Shown: positions 1 through 6,288, counted from the stretch's first letter. The stretch is DNA of 7,350 nt from Bacillota bacterium (GCA_023456995.1 JAEWNU010000181.1:1-7350); one strand, 5' to 3'. Program-made: numbers and translations. The notes: a model not told the origin generated them from the sequence alone.

Positions 1-1649
1 ACGTTATCGGCAATAACATTTCCAACGTCAATACATACGGCTTTAAGGCGAGTCGCGTCACCTTTAAAGATGTTTACTATCAGACCGTTAGCTCAGGTAG
101 CGAAGGGTCTTCGTCCTCCGGCGGCACGAACCCCGGAGCTATCGGTTATGGTACACAAGTGGGCTCGGTTGATCTTTTGATGGGGCAATCCTCCTTCACC
201 ATGACCGGCAGCTCGATGGATATGGCAATCGACGGCGAAGGCTTTTTCCAGGTTCAGGATGCTGACGGCAACAAGTTTTTTACCCGTTCTGGTTCGATAA
301 CCTTTGACTCAGCCGGCAACCTTGTAGACTCTCAGGGCAATTTCGTGCTCGGCATTTCGGGCAACCCGCTCGGCAAATCTGCCGGCAGCAATCTGATCCA
401 ACTTGCCCTGCCTTCAGTTACGCCGGCCTCCTCTTCAGTCTCTACCTCCATCAACGATGTTAAATACACGCTTTCCACCTCAAATTACACTTCTGCTGGC
501 AATATCTCTATGCAGATTGTTCAGGGTACCGGCATGACCGATGGGGTTAAAGCAATTGCCCAGGTTGGCACAAACGGCATTGTTGTTAAGTTAAATGCTA
601 AAGAAAACTTTTCTTCGCTGTCTGATTTAAACACCGCTATTAACGATGCCATCGAGGCCTATATGCAGGACACTACCGGCGCAAGTCATCCGGCCGGTAA
701 GTTCAACATTTCAATGGACCCCGCTGATGCTGGTAAGTGGCCGTTATCTGGTGAAGAAATCTGCTCGACTGATTTCACATTGCAGTCCGGTAAGGCAAAG
801 GACTGGCCTGCTGCCACCATCGCTGGCGGTTTTTCGCCCACCGGCACCACGGGTAGTACTTTCGGTAGCGGATTTTCAGGGGCTACCGCACTTGACGGCT
901 TTAGCGTTGAATATGATGCAGGGACCAAGAACATGAACATCACCATGAAAATTGGCAGCGTTGAGTATAAAGGCGTTATTGATCCCAGCAAGACCGAAGG
1001 CGGCACAATGAAGCTTACCAACGGTACAAGCACCACAGATTATATTATTGTGAATCGTCCGAGCTATTCGGCGATTGTTAGCGCCGCAAAAACTGCCGGA
1101 ACTGCGAGCACTATCGTTGACACCAATGGTGACCTTATAACTTCAGGGACTGGAACATGGGATGCATTGAGCACTGCCGGCGTAACCGCGAGCGCCACTA
1201 CCTTTACCGCCGCAGCACCCAGCAAGGCGCTTGGTCTTTCGGGCAGCAAGATGGTTCTTTCTGGCGGTACCGAGGGCGGTTCACAGGGCATTGAAAGTCT
1301 GACCGGTGTTGCTGTAAGCGCCGACGGAACCATTATTGCCTCCCATGCACAGCTCGGCGAGGTTGTTGTCGGCCAGATTAACCTTGTCACTTTCGCTAAT
1401 CCTGAGGGCCTGGTACAGTCAAGTGGTACCTATTTTACCACCTCTGCCAACAGCGGTAAAATGAGCTATTGCCAGCCTGGAACTAGCGGTTCGGGCGGTT
1501 TGGTTTCCGGTTCGCTGGAGCTCTCAAACGTTGACCTTTCAAAAGAATTTTCTGATATGATTACGACCCAGCGCGGTTATCAGGCTTGTTCCCGTTTGAT
1601 AACTGTCTCGGATGAGATGCTCGAAGAGCTGGTCAACCTAAAACGGTAA
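1..1649 (+). CDS. flgE: Flagellar hook protein FlgE, 5' end missing
   Basis: Hook subunit; many copies assemble outside the cell into the curved joint between rod and filament, after export by the flagellar type III system. The first full codon is at position 3 and the frame is open to TAA at 1647-1649, giving 548 visible residues; about 20 N-terminal residues are probably lost upstream. The fragment opens with the rod/hook N-terminal signature NNISNVNTYGFK, followed by the FlgE core (MAIDGEGFFQV, then FFTRSGSITFD). The C-terminus has GGLVSGSLELSNVDL and the helix ending EMLEELVNLKR, the classic basal-body/hook C-terminal domain. Between them, roughly fragment residues 130-420 are a long Gly/Ser/Thr/Ala-rich outer (D2-type) region, making this much longer than the roughly 260-residue Bacillus hook protein. 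A GTG at 159 lies well inside the conserved core and is not the start. Odd: the last helix reads YQACSR where Asn usually replaces Cys. FlgG-like paralogues are shorter, so FlgE is preferred. Confidence 0.95.
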   Translation, partial: VIGNNISNVNTYGFKASRVTFKDVYYQTVSSGSEGSSSSGGTNPGAIGYGTQVGSVDLLMGQSSFTMTGSSMDMAIDGEGFFQVQDADGNKFFTRSGSITFDSAGNLVDSQGNFVLGISGNPLGKSAGSNLIQLALPSVTPASSSVSTSINDVKYTLSTSNYTSAGNISMQIVQGTGMTDGVKAIAQVGTNGIVVKLNAKENFSSLSDLNTAINDAIEAYMQDTTGASHPAGKFNISMDPADAGKWPLSGEEICSTDFTLQSGKAKDWPAATIAGGFSPTGTTGSTFGSGFSGATALDGFSVEYDAGTKNMNITMKIGSVEYKGVIDPSKTEGGTMKLTNGTSTTDYIIVNRPSYSAIVSAAKTAGTASTIVDTNGDLITSGTGTWDALSTAGVTASATTFTAAAPSKALGLSGSKMVLSGGTEGGSQGIESLTGVAVSADGTIIASHAQLGEVVVGQINLVTFANPEGLVQSSGTYFTTSANSGKMSYCQPGTSGSGGLVSGSLELSNVDLSKEFSDMITTQRGYQACSRLITVSDEMLEELVNLKR

Positions 1650-1659
1650 GAGTCAATCT

Positions 1660-1681
1660 GCAGCAGCCATGGGGCTGCTGC
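1660..1681 (+). promoter_or_regulatory. Short hairpin A after flgE
   Basis: A 9-bp perfect stem (1660-1668 with 1673-1681) closes a 4-base loop ATGG, 10 bases after the flgE stop. Its right arm (GGCTGCTGC) is also the left end of the larger hairpin B, so both cannot form at once in the same RNA. Role unknown; it could be an alternative fold in the flgE-flbD leader. Confidence 0.5.
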
Positions 1682-1718
1682 CACAGGCGGTAAATCCGTT
1701 TGCCGCTTGTGGCAGCAG
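1675..1718 (+). promoter_or_regulatory. Long hairpin B between flgE and flbD
   Basis: A 20-bp inverted repeat (1675-1694 with 1699-1718) closes a TCCG tetraloop. Eighteen pairs are Watson-Crick and two are G-U (1686/1707 and 1691/1702). The bases after it (ACCCAATTAGATTAATT) contain no T run, so it is not a standard intrinsic terminator. The flbD Shine-Dalgarno site lies 17 bases further on. Likely roles, by inference: a 3' stability or processing structure that separates abundant flgE mRNA from the downstream genes, a partial attenuator, or one copy of a dispersed palindromic repeat. Confidence 0.65.
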
Positions 1719-1735
1719 ACCCAATTAGATTAATT

Positions 1736-1741
1736 AAGGAG
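1736..1741 (+). promoter_or_regulatory. Ribosome binding site of flbD
   Basis: AAGGAG lies 9 bases before the ATG at 1751 and 6 before an in-frame TTG at 1748. It supports a start at 1748-1751 and rules out the in-frame TTG at 1700, which falls inside hairpin B. Confidence 0.75.
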
Positions 1742-1750
1742 AATCTTTTG

Positions 1751-1963
1751 ATGATCATGCTGACCAAACTTAACGGCGTGGAGTTTATTTTAAACTGTGA
1801 CCACATCGAAACGATTCAAGAAAGTCCAGATACTACCATACATCTCACTAACGGTAAAATATACATCGTTCGTGAAAGTATGCATGAGGTAGCGGATTTA
1901 ACCACCGCCTACCGAAGAAGCATTTTCAGCAAGTTATATAACCGAGGTGATTTTGGTGGCTAG
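1751..1963 (+). CDS. flbD: FlbD/SwrD family flagellar protein
   Basis: Small cytoplasmic protein of 70 residues, the usual size for the FlbD (SwrD/YlzI) family. The family pattern is clear: an N-terminal LTKLNGVEFILN strand pair, then the I-E-x-I-x-E-x-P-D-T-x-I segment (residues 19-30), LTNGKIYIVRES (32-43), and a basic C-terminal helix. In Bacillus subtilis, SwrD raises power delivered by the stators and promotes swarming; its biochemical action is not settled. ATG at 1751 is chosen for its spacing from AAGGAG; TTG 1748 and ATG 1757 are close alternatives. The 3' end overlaps motA by 8 bases, suggesting coupled translation with the stator genes. The name should not be confused with the unrelated Caulobacter transcription factor also called FlbD. 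Confidence 0.9.
   Translation: MIMLTKLNGVEFILNCDHIETIQESPDTTIHLTNGKIYIVRESMHEVADLTTAYRRSIFSKLYNRGDFGG
1944..1950 (+). promoter_or_regulatory. Ribosome binding site setting the motA start
   Basis: GAGGTGA sits inside the end of flbD, 5 bases before GTG 1956. It overlaps the more upstream in-frame GTG at 1947, so that codon is unlikely to be the start. Confidence 0.7.
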
Positions 1964-2876
1964 AGAAAAAGCAGAAAAAAGGGGTGCAAAAAGCAGCTCC
2001 TTTGATATTTTAACATTGGTTGGTCTTATTGGGGCTCTTGTGCTCATTTTATTTGGCATCGTCTTTGTTGAGGCGCCCAAAGAAGGCGCCGCCAATTATG
2101 ATGTTGCAATGGAGTCCTACAAAGCTACAGGCCCTTTTGCCATGAATAAGTTCGGCGGTTTTGTCAATTACCCCAGTATTGCAATCACATTTGGCGGCAC
2201 GATTGCGGCCTTGATGGTTTCCTTTCCCGCTTCTTCTTTCAAGAGGATTCCCGGCCACTTGAAAATAGCGTTTTTCCCCACCGTTTATGATTCCCAAAGC
2301 TACATAGCCCAGATCGTAGAATTTGCCAAAGAGGCTCGCTCAAAAGGCCTTTTGTCTCTGGAGGATAAGCTTCAAGGCGCATCTGATCCCTTTTTAAGAA
2401 GCAGTCTGATGCTTGTGGTCGACTCGGTCGAGCCGGAGAAGGTTCACGCCCTGCTGGACGCTGAGCTTGGTCATCTTGAGAACCGCCACTCACAGGCCTG
2501 CGCTTTTTATGAGAAGGGTGCCGCTTATGCACCAGGTTTTGGTATGATCGGTACTTTGATCGGTCTGGTAAACATGTTGGCCGACATGTCTGATGCTGCC
2601 GCTATCGGTCCTGCGATGGCAACTGCACTTTTGACAACTCTGTACGGCAGTATGATGGGCAATATATTTTTCAACCCAATCGCAAACAAGCTACGCGTCC
2701 GTCATGACGAAGAATTTTTATGTAAAATTTTGATATGTGAAGGCGTTGAGGCTATTCAAGCCGGTGAAAACCCTCGCTTTATCGAAGAAAAGCTTCAAAT
2801 GCTGGTTCTTCAGGAAAAGAAGAAGGGCAAAAAAGGTAAAAAGGGTAAGCAGGGCGCTGAAGAAGCGGACGAATAA
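1956..2876 (+). CDS. motA: Flagellar motor stator protein MotA
   Basis: Membrane half of the stator that, with MotB, conducts ions and turns the rotor by pushing on FliG. 306 residues from GTG 1956, near the family norm of about 260-295 plus extra parts. Four membrane segments are visible: residues about 16-38, 71-92, 190-210 and 217-240. Between the second and third lies the large cytoplasmic domain carrying the charged stretch EFAKEARSKGLLSLED (122-137), the region that contacts FliG in studied MotA proteins. The third segment has the family motif APGFGMIGTLIG (192-203), including the conserved Pro; another conserved Pro is at 241 (FFNPIANKL). Odd features: the outer loop between segments 1 and 2 (about 39-70) is longer than in E. 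coli MotA, and the C-terminus is a lysine-rich tail (288-299) ending AEEADE. A MotP/PomA-type sodium stator cannot be excluded; ion choice is not readable with confidence. Confidence 0.93.
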   Translation: MAREKAEKRGAKSSSFDILTLVGLIGALVLILFGIVFVEAPKEGAANYDVAMESYKATGPFAMNKFGGFVNYPSIAITFGGTIAALMVSFPASSFKRIPGHLKIAFFPTVYDSQSYIAQIVEFAKEARSKGLLSLEDKLQGASDPFLRSSLMLVVDSVEPEKVHALLDAELGHLENRHSQACAFYEKGAAYAPGFGMIGTLIGLVNMLADMSDAAAIGPAMATALLTTLYGSMMGNIFFNPIANKLRVRHDEEFLCKILICEGVEAIQAGENPRFIEEKLQMLVLQEKKKGKKGKKGKQGAEEADE

Positions 2877-2909
2877 GGGCCCCTTGCGCTTAACAGCATC
2901 TTTAAGAAA

Positions 2910-2916
2910 AGAGGGG
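2910..2916 (+). promoter_or_regulatory. Ribosome binding site of motB
   Basis: AGAGGGG lies 5 bases before GTG 2922 in the 45-base motA-motB gap and selects this non-ATG start. No promoter or terminator was recognised in the gap. Confidence 0.65.
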
Positions 2917-2921
2917 ATTTT

Positions 2922-3854
2922 GTGGCCCGGCGAAAGAAGCGCTCCGATGGGGGCGGTGGTTATAACTGGATGGACACCTATGGCGACATGGTCACCCTGC
3001 TTCTGACCTTTTTTATCATGTTGTTCAGTATGTCCACCGTCAACGAAGAAAAGTGGGAGATATTAGTAAGAGCCTTTTCGAGAAATCCCGACGCTGCTAC
3101 AGCTCAGATCATTCTGGTTCAAGAAGGCGAAGGCGACGATATTGCACCAGCAAATGGTATTTCACAAAATCTTGGTGATAAGCTAACTGACAGTGAACTT
3201 CCAACCGATCTTAACCAGCTTTACGAATATCTCAAGCAGTATGTTGAGCAAAATCAAATGACAGCGTCAGTGTCCATCTCAAAAGATTCTGCCAACAATG
3301 TCTACATTCGCTTTGACAATAACATATTTTTTGATGGCGACAGCTATACGCTACGTAAAGAAAGTTATCCTATTCTCAATTTTTTAGGCGATTGCCTCAA
3401 AAACCTTGAGGACCAGATTTTTGTCACGCGCGTTAACGGTCATACGGCCGCTATTCCGGGTGCTGAAAACTATCATATAAGCGATTGGACGCTTTCTGGA
3501 GAACGCGCCAGTCAGGTGGTCATTTATTTTGAGGAAAAGTCAAAACTTGATCCTAAAAAGCTAATGTGCAATGGCTACGGGAAAAATTATCCCATTGAAA
3601 GCAACGACACGCCTGAAGGCCGCGCTAAAAACAGACGCGTCGAAATTATGGTGCTGGGCAACTCGTTTGATAAAAACAACCCGGAAGACCTTTATGCTAT
3701 GCTTTCTCACCTGGTCAGTGCTGAACTTTTTGAAGACAGCGGCAGCAATACCCAAATTCTCACTTCGGACAAAACATTTGCTGATAGTAATACCCCCTCC
3801 ATTTCTGTACCGGAGGAAGAAATAAAGGCGAATTCAAACCCGGATAATTCATGA
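2922..3854 (+). CDS. motB: Flagellar motor stator protein MotB
   Basis: Peptidoglycan-anchoring half of the stator, 310 residues from GTG 2922. It has a basic cytoplasmic N-terminus (RRKKR, 3-7) and one membrane helix at about 18-38. That helix begins W-M-D-T-Y-G-D-M-V-T-L-L (16-27); Asp22 matches the ion-carrying Asp of MotB (Asp32 in E. coli, Asp24 in B. subtilis). A linker of about 85 residues includes the stretch where the plug helix normally lies. The OmpA-like peptidoglycan-binding domain runs from about 125 to 246 (VYIRFDNNIFFDG; NGHTA at 172-176; LSGERASQVV at 191-200; NRRVEI at 237-242). About 60 Asn/Ser/acid-rich residues follow and look disordered. It is 45 bases after motA, and fliM begins 53 bases later. 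The proton or sodium type cannot be assigned from sequence alone. Confidence 0.94.
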   Translation: MARRKKRSDGGGGYNWMDTYGDMVTLLLTFFIMLFSMSTVNEEKWEILVRAFSRNPDAATAQIILVQEGEGDDIAPANGISQNLGDKLTDSELPTDLNQLYEYLKQYVEQNQMTASVSISKDSANNVYIRFDNNIFFDGDSYTLRKESYPILNFLGDCLKNLEDQIFVTRVNGHTAAIPGAENYHISDWTLSGERASQVVIYFEEKSKLDPKKLMCNGYGKNYPIESNDTPEGRAKNRRVEIMVLGNSFDKNNPEDLYAMLSHLVSAELFEDSGSNTQILTSDKTFADSNTPSISVPEEEIKANSNPDNS

Positions 3855-3907
3855 GACCCTTTTCCCATTTGCTAAGCGTTAATTTTTTAGACAGGTGGTG
3901 AGACCAT

Positions 3908-4912
3908 ATGCCCGAAATTCTCTCACAATCACAAATTGATGCGTTGCTCAAAGGCATGAGCAGTGGTAATATAGATGTCAAGCCCGAGACCCCCGATAAA
4001 CGGGTTAAGGAATACGATTTCTATTCCCCTAAAAAGTTTACGAAGGAACAGCTGCGAAACGTAGATAGTATCCATGAAAATCTCGCGCGGTTGTTGTCTT
4101 CTTACTTTTCAGGTTCGATGCGCATAAATAGTGAGGTGAACCTGCTGCAGGTGGAAGAGCAGCGGTACTATGAGTTTAACAACGCGCTGCCGGATACAGC
4201 CCTGATTGGCCTGATGGAGCTCAAGCCAGGCGATAAAAACATTAGTGAATTCACAATGATGTTGGATACTTCCTCCAATCTGGCCTTTTTTATGATAGAT
4301 CGCCTATTGGGAGGAATGGGATCCGGCGTCATCTTAAACCGTGACTACACCGATATTGAAATAGGTATTATGAGCAGCATCTTTCAAAAGTTCTCAGTGT
4401 ATATGCAGGATGCCTGGCGCGATTATATTGACGTGAATATCAGTCTAGACACTATAGAAACCAACCCGCGGCTTATTCAGATTTATGCACCGGAAGATAT
4501 CGTCGTCATTGTGACTTTCGAGGTAAAAATGCAGGATGTCGTGGGGACGGTCAACATTTGCATCCCGGCAATCGGTTTAGAAGAACTAATGGGCAGCTTT
4601 GTTTCAAAATATTCGCGCATTTCCAAAAACATTTCGGACGACGCCAAGAAAGAAATGGCCAAAAAGGTGATTCAAAGAGCGGTATATGCATCCAATCTTA
4701 AGATTAACGCAGTGCTCGATGAGGTGCAGATGGAACTGGAGGATATATTGCATCTTCGCGTGGACGATATTATAAAGCTGGAAAACGCGGCAAATGGAGA
4801 CGTTAAAATCTTGGTGGACAGTCAGCCGTGGTTCTATGGCAAAATGGGTATCTTAAAAAACAGTAAAGCGATTAAAATTACCAGATCATATCCGCCCGAA
4901 GCTTTGAGTTGA
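3908..4912 (+). CDS. fliM: Flagellar motor switch protein FliM
   Basis: C-ring switch protein that receives phospho-CheY and passes the signal to FliG. 334 residues, the normal length. The N-terminus carries the CheY-P binding motif LSQSQIDALL (5-14), joined by a short linker to the CheC-like middle domain (about 35-235). That domain contains the GGMG motif (135-138), which contacts FliG in characterised FliM. The C-terminal SpoA/FliN-like domain (about 250-334) includes LRVDDIIKLE and ends near KIMKITR-type sequence (here KAIKITRSY); it pairs with FliN/FliY. The start is ATG 3908, with AGGTGG at 3893-3898 upstream. The TGA at 4910-4912 leaves 17 bases before the fliY start, and the fliY ribosome site abuts this stop, consistent with translational coupling. 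fliL, often found just upstream in related operons, is absent here. Confidence 0.96.
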   Translation: MPEILSQSQIDALLKGMSSGNIDVKPETPDKRVKEYDFYSPKKFTKEQLRNVDSIHENLARLLSSYFSGSMRINSEVNLLQVEEQRYYEFNNALPDTALIGLMELKPGDKNISEFTMMLDTSSNLAFFMIDRLLGGMGSGVILNRDYTDIEIGIMSSIFQKFSVYMQDAWRDYIDVNISLDTIETNPRLIQIYAPEDIVVIVTFEVKMQDVVGTVNICIPAIGLEELMGSFVSKYSRISKNISDDAKKEMAKKVIQRAVYASNLKINAVLDEVQMELEDILHLRVDDIIKLENAANGDVKILVDSQPWFYGKMGILKNSKAIKITRSYPPEALS

Positions 4913-4918
4913 GAGGAG
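4912..4918 (+). promoter_or_regulatory. Ribosome binding site of fliY
   Basis: AGAGGAG overlaps the last base of the fliM stop codon and lies 11 bases before TTG 4930. It argues against the TTG at 4909, which would sit upstream of this site and overlap the fliM stop. The spacing is slightly long; an ATT at 4927 would fit better but is a rare start codon. Confidence 0.6.
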
Positions 4919-4929
4919 TTAGATTCATT

Positions 4930-6288
4930 TTGGATATTGCTGCGAAAGAATGTTCAGGGCTTTCGCCAATGGAGATTGATGCTATTGGCGAAGTATTAAA
5001 TATCAGCATGGGCTCTGCTGCGACGGCTGTTTCCACCATGCTGGATAAACAGGTTATTATCACAACGCCGCGTGTGAGTGTTGAACCGCTGGGTCTACTA
5101 GAGTATTCGGCACTTGAACCTGCTTTAAGCGTTAAAATTACATATACAGAAGGCCTAAGCGGCTCAAATGTATTGATCTTCCGCCAGCGCGATGTGCAGC
5201 TGATTCTTAATCAACTAATGGGCATTGATGATCCTCCAAGCGATGATTTTGTATTGGATGAGTTAAGCATGAGTGCCGCCTGTGAGGTTATGAACCAGAT
5301 GATGGGTGCCTCCGCTACCGCTTTGGCAGAATTTTTAGGCAAGGCGGTCAATATATCGACACCTGAAGCGCGGATTATGACCCCTGAGTATACTTTTTCC
5401 AACGCTATCGGTATGGATGCCAACCAACAGATTGTCTCAATTCATTTCAACATGGACATTCAGGGCGTCATGACATCAGAATTTGTGAGTGCCATGCCCT
5501 GCAACTTGGCAAAAGCAATGGTAGGCGGCTTTCTTGGCTCAACAGAAACCGAAGAACCAGCCGTGTCACCTGCACCAGTTCCCCAACCGGTCCCTGCTTC
5601 AGAATCTCAGCCGGCACCACCCCCGCCGTCAACAGTACCGCAACCGCAAAGCCCTGTGCAAAGCCCTGCTCCACCCCCTGTTGCACAGCAGCAACCGCAG
5701 CAGCAAACACCACCGATGCCGAGTGCTCCAGGCTATCCACCTCCTTATTATCCGCCTTATCCACCCACAGAAGCTTCGGGCATTTACCCATCCTATCCCC
5801 CCGCCGGCGTACCGGGTTATCCACCCACTGGCGCACCGGGTTACCCGCCCTACTATCCCTACCCGGCCTATCCGCCCTATGCGCCCTATCCACAGCAGCC
5901 TGAGGTCCAGTCACCGGTTCATTCGCGAAAGGCTGAGACCCCGCCACCACCTGTTAAGGTTCAAAATGTTCAGCTGCCGCAGTTTGGCAAGGGCGCTCCA
6001 TCTGGCGAACCTGTTTTAGGCGGCAACACCGATCTTTTGATGAACGTGCCACTAGATGTTACAATTGAAATTGGACAGGCACGCAGAAAGATCAAGGATA
6101 TTCTCGCCTTTTCTCAAGGTACGGTTATCGAGCTTGAAAAACAGGCTGGAGCCCCAGTGGATATTGTGGTAAACGGTCAGTTGATCGCCCACGGCGACGT
6201 TGTGGTTATTGATGATAATTTTGGTGTTCGGATCACCGAAATTCTTGGCACAAGGGCATTGCTCTCCTCTCTGGAAAAAGAAATGTAA
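4930..6288 (+). CDS. fliY: Flagellar motor switch phosphatase FliY (CheC-FliN fusion)
   Basis: C-ring protein of Firmicutes that replaces FliN and, in B. subtilis, dephosphorylates CheY-P. 452 residues from TTG 4930, longer than the roughly 380 usual in Bacillus. The N-terminal CheC-like domain (about 10-200) has two copies of the (D/S)xxxExxN phosphatase motif: D17...E21..N24 and S115...E119..N122, both intact, so activity is expected. Residues about 205-365 are a Pro-rich linker: Pro/Gln/Ser/Ala-rich first, then Pro/Tyr-rich with GYPP units (268-323). The C-terminal SpoA/FliN domain is at about 366-452 (VPLDVTIEIGQARRKIKDIL, then HGDVVVIDDNFGVRITEIL). No separate FliM-like CheY-binding peptide precedes the CheC domain, although LSPMEIDAIG in the first motif helix loosely resembles it. 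The start is uncertain: TTG 4930 fits the upstream AGAGGAG best, and ATG 4969 would cut into the motif helix. It is placed between fliM and cheY, as in Bacillus and relatives. Confidence 0.93.
   Translation: MDIAAKECSGLSPMEIDAIGEVLNISMGSAATAVSTMLDKQVIITTPRVSVEPLGLLEYSALEPALSVKITYTEGLSGSNVLIFRQRDVQLILNQLMGIDDPPSDDFVLDELSMSAACEVMNQMMGASATALAEFLGKAVNISTPEARIMTPEYTFSNAIGMDANQQIVSIHFNMDIQGVMTSEFVSAMPCNLAKAMVGGFLGSTETEEPAVSPAPVPQPVPASESQPAPPPPSTVPQPQSPVQSPAPPPVAQQQPQQQTPPMPSAPGYPPPYYPPYPPTEASGIYPSYPPAGVPGYPPTGAPGYPPYYPYPAYPPYAPYPQQPEVQSPVHSRKAETPPPPVKVQNVQLPQFGKGAPSGEPVLGGNTDLLMNVPLDVTIEIGQARRKIKDILAFSQGTVIELEKQAGAPVDIVVNGQLIAHGDVVVIDDNFGVRITEILGTRALLSSLEKEM
5551..5960 (+). repeat. Low-complexity Pro-rich linker coding region in fliY
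   Basis: This stretch encodes about 137 residues dominated by Pro, Gln, Ser, Ala and Tyr, joining the CheC-like and FliN domains. The first half is Pro/Gln/Ser/Ala-rich; the second (5731-5898) alternates Tyr and Pro, with YPPY and GYPP units. The repeated CC-rich codons also leave long open frames on other strands and frames, which are shadows. Confidence 0.85.
5806..5853 (+). repeat. Two tandem 24-bp units (GYPP octapeptide) in fliY
   Basis: Two adjacent 24-base copies at 5806-5829 and 5830-5853 share the pattern GGCGYACCGGGTTAYCCRCC. They encode GVPGYPPT and GAPGYPPY. The differences are mostly silent, suggesting a fairly recent in-frame duplication kept under protein-level selection. Weaker related units flank them. 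Confidence 0.75.

Noticed and set aside
159..161. GTG 159 as the true start of the hook gene
   Set aside because: The conserved NNISNVNTYGFK signature is upstream in the same open frame, so the gene is cut by the window edge instead.
686..1390. Two - strand open frames of 108-116 codons opposite flgE
   Set aside because: They lie wholly within the flgE coding frame, in its low-complexity Gly/Ser/Thr region, with composition expected from reading that region backward.
1675..1718. Hairpin B as a classical Rho-independent terminator
   Set aside because: The stem is strong but the following bases are ACCCAATTAG, without a T run, and the operon continues 17 bases later with flbD's ribosome site.
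3855..3907. T run (TTTTTT) between motB and fliM as a terminator
   Set aside because: No stem-forming inverted repeat precedes the T run.
3972..3999. Possible sigma-28/SigD-type promoter, TAGA then about 15 bases then CCCCGATAA, inside fliM
   Set aside because: It differs from the TAAA-N15-GCCGATAT consensus in both boxes, lies inside the fliM N-terminal coding region, and has no start site evidence. A chance match is more likely.
5468..6019. Long open frames of about 160 codons on the - strand and in another + frame
   Set aside because: Both are shadows of the Pro-rich fliY linker, whose CC-rich codons suppress stops. They lack recognisable domains or ribosome sites.
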